Assembly: GCA_014238825.1 (NCBI GenBank)
Contig: JABAAI010000007.1
Location: 1-19,774 of the forward strand
Source: Leptospirales bacterium
Lineage (GTDB): Bacteria; Spirochaetota; Leptospiria; Leptospirales; Leptonemataceae
Direction: 5' to 3'
Length of the DNA: 19,774 nucleotides
Shown: positions 15,437-19,774 of the stretch, in pieces
How positions within the stretch are numbered: the stretch's first letter is position 1
How the letters are laid out: each line of letters begins with the position of its first letter
Notes under the pieces: model-generated
What the model was told of the DNA's origin: nothing
Databases searched by the model: none
What the model saw: only the letters and a program-made list of their open reading frames with translations
Translations under genes and position numbers: made by a program

Positions 15437-16272
15437 TGTATGTAACTATGTCTCAGATTAGAGAGAGTGCTGATTTCATTAAAAAACAGGGAATTACAGA
15501 TGCTCGTTTTGCTGTGATTTTGGGGACGGGCTTGGGTGATACTTTTCTCAAAAAATTAAAAATTGAAAAATCACTCGATTATAAAAACATTCCTAACTTT
15601 CCTTTAGCGACAGTTGAATTTCATTCAGGAAAGCTACATTATGGGAGTATTTCAGAGGAAACAAGAATTATAGTCATGCAAGGGCGCTTTCATTATTATG
15701 AAGGGCATAGCATGGCAGAAATAACCTTTCCTATTCGTGTCTTAAAGCTGCTGGGGATAGAAAATCTTTTAATATCAAATGCCGCTGGTAATATGAACCG
15801 GCAATGGGAGAAGGGGGATTTGATGCTCATTAATGATCATATTAATCTTCAACCCGATAATCCCCTCCGTGGTCCAAATTTAGCGGAACTAGGTCCTCGT
15901 TTTCCAGATATGAGTAATCCTTACTCTCCTAAGTTAAATAAAATGCTTATTGATATTGCCACTAAAAAAAAGATAAGTCTTCGCACTGGAGTCTATAGCT
16001 CAGTTATGGGACCCAATCTTGAAACAGCTGCTGAATATCGCTTTCTTCAAAGGATAGGAGCCGATGCTGTGGGTATGTCTACGGTGCCAGAGGTCATTGT
16101 TGCAAAGCATATGTCTCTAGATTGTTGTGCTGTGTCTGTTTTAACTGATGACTGTGACCCAGATAATCTTAACGCTATTGATATAAAAGATATTATAGCG
16201 ACAGCAAAGAAGGCCGAAAAGTCGTTAACAGAGCTTTATTATGAGCTACTAAATCTTTTAGAGGCTTTTTAG
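15436..16272 (+). CDS. Trimeric-type purine nucleoside phosphorylase with MTAP-like substitutions
   Basis: The 278-residue product is a PNP/MTAP-family phosphorylase, which splits purine nucleosides with phosphate. Landmarks: ILGTGLGD (28-35, phosphate loop, Thr for the usual Ser), GRFHYYEGH with Arg84 and His86, LISNAAGN (112-119), MGPNLETAAEYR with Glu196 and GMSTVPE with Met214. The base-specificity Asn of PNP (human Asn243) is Asp238 here, as in methylthioadenosine phosphorylase. The ribose 5' contact His257 aligns with Ile250, again MTAP-like. Start choice: ATG at 15436 overlaps the arsS stop and has AGGGG upstream; ATG at 15448 is possible, and a TTG at 15415 inside arsS is rejected. 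Tight overlap implies coupled synthesis with the radical SAM enzyme. Confidence 0.88.
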   Translation: MYVTMSQIRESADFIKKQGITDARFAVILGTGLGDTFLKKLKIEKSLDYKNIPNFPLATVEFHSGKLHYGSISEETRIIVMQGRFHYYEGHSMAEITFPIRVLKLLGIENLLISNAAGNMNRQWEKGDLMLINDHINLQPDNPLRGPNLAELGPRFPDMSNPYSPKLNKMLIDIATKKKISLRTGVYSSVMGPNLETAAEYRFLQRIGADAVGMSTVPEVIVAKHMSLDCCAVSVLTDDCDPDNLNAIDIKDIIATAKKAEKSLTELYYELLNLLEAF

Positions 16273-16419
16273 CTAAGGCGTTCAGAATGGATTTATTTTC
16301 TATAAAAACTATATGATGTCAAAAAATCGCTTGCAACAAAAAATATAATGCTCTCTAATGGCTTTAGTATGATTTATTCTAATAGATTGAGTAGATGAGA
16401 AAAAGAGGAGTTTTTATAA

Positions 16420-16749
16420 ATGGAATTTGAAATTATAGAAAAAGAAACATATACTTTAATTAATGTCTCTGGGGCTTTGGATTTGTATAATGTTAATAAA
16501 TTGAAAAAAGAATTTCAAAATATAATAGAAGATGGCAGAAGCAGGTCTGTAGTAATGGGCTTAGAGAAGTTGGAATATATGGATTCTTCTGGTATTGCCT
16601 TGATGGCTTGGATGCGCAAAAGAGTCATTAAAATGGAATGTAAATTTTATTTGATGAATGTTAGTGCAGGTGTTCTTCAGGTTATGCAATTGGCCGCCCT
16701 CGAAAGTTTTTTTACTTTTATTCAATCAGAAGAGGAAGTAGAGACTTAG
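16420..16749 (+). CDS. STAS-domain anti-sigma factor antagonist (SpoIIAA/RsbV-like)
   Basis: The 109-residue protein is a stand-alone STAS domain. Such proteins bind and sequester anti-sigma kinases when unphosphorylated. The phospho-acceptor loop is intact, YMDSSGIALM with Asp55, Ser56, Ser57 and Gly58, preceded by the strand SVVMGLEKLE and by INVSGALDLYN near the start. AGAGGAG nine bases before the ATG is one of the best ribosome sites in the window. The cognate kinase and phosphatase are not nearby. A gap of 147 bases separates it from the phosphorylase gene and suggests its own promoter, but only a lone TATAAT (16344-16349) without a matching -35 is seen. RNase D follows 53 bases downstream. 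Confidence 0.88.
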   Translation: MEFEIIEKETYTLINVSGALDLYNVNKLKKEFQNIIEDGRSRSVVMGLEKLEYMDSSGIALMAWMRKRVIKMECKFYLMNVSAGVLQVMQLAALESFFTFIQSEEEVET

Positions 16750-16802
16750 AATATATTTACTTAAAAGCAGAGAACGCTATCATTAAAAATGTTGGGATAT
16801 TA

Positions 16803-17429
16803 ATGGCTAAATCAATTGTAATTCAAAATGATCTAAGTCGCGAGCTGAAAGAACAGTTTTCAAAAAGTAAGGTGCTTGGTATTGATTGTGAGATGATGGG
16901 TTTGGATCCTAGTCGTGATCGCCTGTGTCTTGTGCAAATTGCTGCAGATTCTAAGTCTTACGTTCTTGTTCAGATAGGGAAAAAGGAGAATGCACCTATC
17001 CTAAAAGAGCTTTTGGAGGATGAGGGGATTACTAAAATTTTTCATTTTGCTAGGATGGATATCCTTTTTCTTTATTGTAGGCTGGGTATAGATGTTAAAA
17101 ACATCTACTGTACTAAAATAGCGTCTAAGATTGCACGTACTTATTCAAGTCGTCATTCTTTGCGGGAGCTTGTTCGTGAGTTTACTGGAAATAATCTAGA
17201 TAAGACTTGCCAGAGCTCAGATTGGGGTAAAGAGAAATTGAGTTCTGAGCAGATACATTATGCAGGTAATGATGTTATTTATCTCTTTGAAATACATAAA
17301 AATTTAGATATGATGTTAAGGCGAGAAAATCGGAATGAGCTTTTTGAAAAAGTAATTAACTTTCTACCAGTGCAAAGGGAACTCGATTGCAAGGGCTATG
17401 AATATATCTTTGAGCATGCACCACCTTAG
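16803..17429 (+). CDS. rnd: Ribonuclease D-type 3'-5' exonuclease (catalytic domain only)
   Basis: This is a DEDDy exonuclease. The four acidic metal ligands and the tyrosine are visible: Asp28 and Glu30 in GIDCEMMGL, Asp86 in FHFARMDILFL, and Tyr153/Asp157 in YAGNDVIYL. It has 208 residues and therefore lacks the HRDC domains of E. coli RNase D (375 aa), as in the short forms of alphaproteobacteria and some spirochaetes. Expected role is 3' trimming of tRNA or other stable RNAs. DSKSYVLVQIG and SSRHSLRELVREF are typical of the family. The last 32 bases overlap the next gene, so the two are probably translated together. Confidence 0.9.
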   Translation: MAKSIVIQNDLSRELKEQFSKSKVLGIDCEMMGLDPSRDRLCLVQIAADSKSYVLVQIGKKENAPILKELLEDEGITKIFHFARMDILFLYCRLGIDVKNIYCTKIASKIARTYSSRHSLRELVREFTGNNLDKTCQSSDWGKEKLSSEQIHYAGNDVIYLFEIHKNLDMMLRRENRNELFEKVINFLPVQRELDCKGYEYIFEHAPP

Positions 17430-18966
17430 TTTTGCATTATTGTTTTTAATAGTTTTTCTTCAGAAAGCAAGTCTATCGGCCTCTCCTCGAGATACTAGCC
17501 GTGCTAAGCCCCTATCACCTGCGACTTTGCCGGATAAAAAACTAGAGCTATGTTTTTATGAAAAGGAGAGGCGCTTAGTTGTGCTACCCTTGCATAATAA
17601 AGATAAACATTATTTACTTAGCTCTATTTCTAAGAGCGTCTCTATGGTAATGGCAGCTAAGTTAAAGGGCTTGGGCTATGCTAAGGTAGAATCTCCAGAA
17701 AAATTACTTTGTCTTTCTCCAGATGCTAAAGTGAGTAAAAAGGCTAAGAAATACTTATATTCGCGGCAAAAGAAAGGCTTTTCAAATATAGCTGAGAACT
17801 TAGCTAGTTCTAATATTAGTAAAAAGGCCGTTCCTGCTAATTCACTTCAAAAGCATGAGAGGGTAAAGTTAATTATCAAAACAAGTGATCATGCTATGGA
17901 AATAGCTAAGGGAAGGGAAGCCCTCATAAGAAAAGCTAATCAAGAAGAGGTTGAGTACCTTTTAATAGGTAACACTCGAATTATAGGTAATAAGAAGGAG
18001 GCTAAACAGATAATCTATGAGTTTGAATTTTATGATGCAATTTTAGGGCGCAAGTATGATTTCTCTTTAAAGGCAAGGCGTCTAAAACCTTATGCAAACT
18101 TGGATATATTAACGAGTAAAATACAGCAAATCCTTTGGGGTGATAAAATTGCCTCAGCTTCATTTGAGAGTCCAAAGGAAGGGGCGATGATCTATTTGGA
18201 TCACATTTACTTAGGGCGAACGCCACTCTCTCGAAAAATACTAGCTGGAGAATATAAATTAAGTTTAGTTCAAGAAGGCTTTGAAAGTGTGAGTACTAAA
18301 ATTATAGTTAGCACTCACAAAAGGAATCATTTTCAAATTACAAATCAAAGTATCACCCAAAAAGCTATATTGTATTTAGAAACTAAGCCATCTGGAGCAG
18401 ATGCATATTTTAATTCACGATACTTGGGCAAAACTCCTCTGGGGAAAAATTCTCTGAATGCTGCTTCCCCGCTCTTTTTGCCTGCAGGTACCCATTTCCT
18501 ACGCTTAAGCAAGGAAGGATATATTGACGAATATTTAGGAGTAAATCTTCTGGCAAATAAGGAGAAGCGAATAAGTCTCAGTCTAAAAGCGGGAGATACT
18601 CAAGCCTACTATAGTTCTCCACAATATGCATTTGGAAATGCCTTTGGACAAATTACTTATTTTGATTTAAGCCTATATTCAATTATATCTTCACTAGGCT
18701 TTTATGGCTCCTGGCTGTATTTTACAGCCCAAGGAGAAAGTCGAGAAAATCAAGAGGATATGGCTAGTGATACAAGAGGTGCAGGTCAAAGTTTTGAAAG
18801 AGCAAGGGCATCGGCATCCTTAGCTATAATCTCACTGTTTAGTGCTGGCTATTTTCTTTATCAGGGCGTTTCATTGAGCCATAGCCGTAGGTTTGGAGAA
18901 ATATCCTCGATATATTCTTCGCACTCTCAGTTTTCTTCACCGTTTTTATTTAAATATACATTCTAA
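17398..18966 (+). CDS. Exported TolB/FlgO-like plus double-PEGA-domain protein
   Basis: The protein starts with a signal sequence (MHHLSFALLFLIVFLQKASL, from the second Met at residue 7) with a likely cleavage near SLSA-SPRD. The region about 50-250 shows a TolB_N/CsgG-like pattern: RLVVLPLHNKD, SISKSVSMVMAAKLKGLGYAKV, and VEYLLIGNTRIIGNK. Two PEGA domains follow, about 254-320 (SPKEGAMIYLDHIYLGRTPL) and 324-397 (TKPSGADAYFNSRYLGKTPL). Two hydrophobic segments (about 421-443 and 470-493) close the chain and suggest inner-membrane anchoring at the C-terminus. PEGA domains are common in spirochaetal surface or periplasmic proteins; no function is assigned. Starts at 17398 and 17416 are both possible; AAGG precedes the first. 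It overlaps rnd by 32 bases and ends before a strong terminator. Confidence 0.72.
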   Translation: MNISLSMHHLSFALLFLIVFLQKASLSASPRDTSRAKPLSPATLPDKKLELCFYEKERRLVVLPLHNKDKHYLLSSISKSVSMVMAAKLKGLGYAKVESPEKLLCLSPDAKVSKKAKKYLYSRQKKGFSNIAENLASSNISKKAVPANSLQKHERVKLIIKTSDHAMEIAKGREALIRKANQEEVEYLLIGNTRIIGNKKEAKQIIYEFEFYDAILGRKYDFSLKARRLKPYANLDILTSKIQQILWGDKIASASFESPKEGAMIYLDHIYLGRTPLSRKILAGEYKLSLVQEGFESVSTKIIVSTHKRNHFQITNQSITQKAILYLETKPSGADAYFNSRYLGKTPLGKNSLNAASPLFLPAGTHFLRLSKEGYIDEYLGVNLLANKEKRISLSLKAGDTQAYYSSPQYAFGNAFGQITYFDLSLYSIISSLGFYGSWLYFTAQGESRENQEDMASDTRGAGQSFERARASASLAIISLFSAGYFLYQGVSLSHSRRFGEISSIYSSHSQFSSPFLFKYTF

Positions 18967-19009
18967 GCGATTTTAAATGTATCGAGGAAAAAATATTTCA
19001 AAAACTCTA

Positions 19010-19041
19010 CCAATCTCAGGCATAACCTGAGATTGGCTTTT
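19010..19041 (+). terminator. Strong intrinsic terminator after the PEGA-domain gene
   Basis: CCAATCTCAGG (19010-19020) and CCTGAGATTGG (19026-19036) form a perfect 11-bp stem with a 5-base loop, followed by CTTTT. In the opposite direction the same stem is followed, after a few bases, by a T-run, so it may also end transcripts of the minus-strand lipoprotein gene about 120 bases away. Confidence 0.88.
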
Positions 19042-19054
19042 ATTATCTATTACA

Positions 19055-19091
19055 TTGAATTATTTCCAAAAATTTATAGGAAATAATTCAA
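19055..19091. repeat. Perfect 13-bp inverted repeat
   Basis: TTGAATTATTTCC (19055-19067) is the exact reverse complement of GGAAATAATTCAA (19079-19091) with an 11-base AT-rich loop. No U-run follows on either strand. It may stabilise the 3' end of the small lipoprotein transcript or act as a secondary terminator. Confidence 0.65.
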
Positions 19092-19158
19092 AAATTTAAT
19101 ACTCCATCAATAGCCGATATGTTTAACACATTTTTGACTATTTAAAGAGATGCGTTAC

Positions 19159-19305
19159 TTATTCAGCAGCGTCTTCAGCAGGTGCATCAGGTTCTTCCGT
19201 AGTTTCACCTTCTTCAACACCTTCAGTATCAGCTTGTTTACCAGGACACAGCATAGTAGTGAACGCTAACATACCTGTTAAAAGCAAGAAAAGAAGTTTA
19301 TTCAT
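19159..19305 (-). CDS. Small acidic lipoprotein-like exported protein
   Basis: The 48-residue product starts MNKLLFLLLTGMLAFTTMLC, a short basic N-terminus and a hydrophobic core ending in a Cys (residue 20) that could be lipid-modified under the relaxed spirochaetal lipobox. The mature part of about 28 residues is strongly acidic (Glu/Asp with Ala, Pro, Thr). The start at 19305 is chosen because GGAGAG lies eight bases upstream; a longer frame to 19374 adds 23 residues with no signal-like character. No family is recognised. It stands alone, convergent with the PEGA-domain gene, and is surrounded by inverted repeats. Composition is similar to other tiny, unclassified spirochaetal lipoproteins, but this is an impression only. 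Confidence 0.68.
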   Translation of the reverse strand: MNKLLFLLLTGMLAFTTMLCPGKQADTEGVEEGETTEEPDAPAEDAAE

Positions 19306-19341
19306 CTTAGTTACTCTCCAAATTAATATATTATTATGCCA

Positions 19342-19359
19342 TTCGATAACAATATCGAA
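19342..19359 (-). promoter_or_regulatory. Perfect 7-bp inverted repeat upstream of the small lipoprotein gene
   Basis: TTCGATA-ACAA-TATCGAA forms a perfect dyad with 4-base spacing, 36 bases ahead of the start codon. On the minus strand it is followed within a few bases by CATAAT, a possible -10 box, so the dyad would occupy the spacer region of that promoter. Operator or leader hairpin are both possible. Confidence 0.45.
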
Positions 19360-19398
19360 GCAGCATGTAACCATTAATCTATTAGATATATTTTTTAC

Positions 19399-19429
19399 AA
19401 GATTTTTTTATACTAAATAAAAAAATCTT
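19399..19429. repeat. Perfect 13-bp A/T inverted repeat
   Basis: AAGATTTTTTTAT (19399-19411) and ATAAAAAAATCTT (19417-19429) are exact inverse copies around a 5-base loop. It lies about 95 bases upstream of the minus-strand lipoprotein start. The stem is almost entirely A/T, so it is weak as RNA but could be a bent or cruciform DNA site, or a terminator remnant. Confidence 0.65.
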
Positions 19430-19469
19430 TATATTTAAATTATGAGATTTATCTCGTATTTTGTTGCTA

Positions 19470-19498
19470 TAGGCTTTCGTTTAGTTATAGAAAGCTTA
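19470..19498. repeat. 9-bp inverted repeat
   Basis: TAGGCTTTC (19470-19478) pairs with GAAAGCTTA (19490-19498) with one G-T pair and an 11-base loop. A shorter dyad GAGAT-TT-ATCTC lies just before it (19444-19455). No gene covers the region 19306-19533. Confidence 0.5.
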
Positions 19499-19533
19499 TT
19501 TAAATAATCCAGCCCACTTTTTAATGAAAATAA

Positions 19534-19774
19534 ATCTGCTTTAGCAAATTAACATCGACTTTCACTTATAAAAGCCCTTCGCTAAAAAAACAAACTCCCG
19601 CTCTCTATCGACTCCGCCACACCTTACAAGCTTACCTAGAGAAAGCTTTTTTAGATAAATACGCAGATGCAAAACCTCAAGGTTTTGCCACGATAAAAAC
19701 GGCACTGAATTATGTCGCATTAGACAAATTGTCTATGATGAAATTAAAAATTATCTTCTATACCCAAAGTGGGG
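19534..19774 (+). CDS. Open frame running off the right edge (unresolved start, partial)
   Basis: After the TAA at 19531-19533 this frame stays open for 80 codons to the window end, which is uncommon in such AT-rich DNA. It reads helix-like stretches such as TPALYRLRHTLQAYLEKAF and GFATIKTALNYVALDKL, then MMKLKIIFYTQSG. There is no ATG, GTG or TTG in the first 60 codons; the first are a TTG and two ATGs (19736 and 19739). The piece after the ATGs faintly resembles a flavodoxin-type N-terminus (strand then x-S/T-x-S-G). So either a gene begins at the ATGs, or the earlier part is a 5'-truncated remnant. Codons use more C in third position than neighbouring genes. Confidence 0.35.
   Translation, partial: MCFSKLTSTFTYKSPSLKKQTPALYRLRHTLQAYLEKAFLDKYADAKPQGFATIKTALNYVALDKLSMMKLKIIFYTQSG
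19669..19688. repeat. Perfect 9-bp inverted repeat with 2-base centre
   Basis: GCAAAACCT-CA-AGGTTTTGC is an exact dyad inside the edge open frame. A second dyad, TAGACAA-A-TTGTCTA (19721-19735), lies directly before the ATG at 19736 and could be an operator for a gene starting there. Confidence 0.5.

Larger units (their letters stand above)
18967..19158. other. Intergenic region between convergent genes
   Basis: No coding frame was found here. It contains the terminator at 19010-19041 and a perfect inverted repeat at 19055-19091. Both flanking genes point into it, so it serves as the 3' region of each. Confidence 0.6.

Noticed and set aside
16344..16349. TATAAT as promoter of the STAS gene
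   Set aside because: No acceptable -35 hexamer is found 16-18 bases upstream; in AT-rich DNA a lone match is expected by chance.
19174..19374. Longer 71-residue version of the small lipoprotein
   Set aside because: The added N-terminal part has no signal features, runs through the dyad, and the internal ATG has a well-placed GGAGAG.
19590..19640. tmRNA- or tRNA-like 3' end (ATCGACTCCGCCACACC) as an attachment site
   Set aside because: No matching T-stem, acceptor arm or direct repeat could be found, and the stretch is part of an open frame.

Overview
The window is AT-rich bacterial DNA that most resembles a spirochaete, probably on the Leptospira side of the phylum. The main evidence is the gene order flgL-fliW-csrA, a FlgL whose N-terminus resembles spirochaetal hook-junction proteins, a lysine-rich TraB-family membrane protein, a TolB/FlgO-like plus PEGA-domain envelope protein and small lipoprotein-like products. 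A menaquinone-type (type B) succinate dehydrogenase and a homodimeric pyruvate dehydrogenase E1 suggest a respiring organism. The taxonomic placement is inference from remembered families; no search was run. Shine-Dalgarno sites are uneven: clear for csrA, ndk, the STAS gene and the small lipoprotein, and absent or poor for aceE, hisI, sdhA, sdhB and fba.

Layout. Positions 1-4613 (+): the tail of an unknown gene, a membrane-anchored alpha/beta hydrolase, then flgL, fliW and csrA in a tight cluster, followed by a TraB-family protein with a five-copy 36-bp repeat. Positions 4714-9426 (+): an HpcH/HpaI-type aldolase, aceE, a divergent hisI and rpe (4-bp overlap with hisI). Positions 9441-13677 (-): fba, sdhA, sdhB and an atpZ-like gene, read leftwards. 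Positions 13829-18966 (+): ndk, an ArsS-like radical SAM gene overlapping a purine nucleoside phosphorylase gene, a STAS anti-sigma antagonist, an exonuclease-only RNase D and a TolB-like/PEGA protein that ends at a strong terminator. The last 800 bases hold one small acidic lipoprotein gene (-), several perfect inverted repeats and an open frame running off the right edge.

How the genes fit together. FlgL, FliW and CsrA serve flagellar assembly and its post-transcriptional control. AceE, Sdh, Fba, Rpe and possibly the aldolase are central carbon metabolism. Ndk, the phosphorylase and HisI are nucleotide or histidine metabolism. The most interesting unit is the overlapping radical SAM/phosphorylase pair. 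The radical SAM enzyme looks like ArsS, which makes a 5'-deoxy-5'-arsinoyl-adenosine. The phosphorylase carries MTAP-like residues at the base and 5' positions, so it could release adenine from that kind of nucleoside. This is a testable hypothesis, not a demonstrated system. A second theme is short in-frame tandem repeats (12- and 36-bp periods) inserted in otherwise conserved genes (traB-like, rpe, start of hisI). I saw no rRNA, tRNA, CRISPR array, insertion sequence or prophage.
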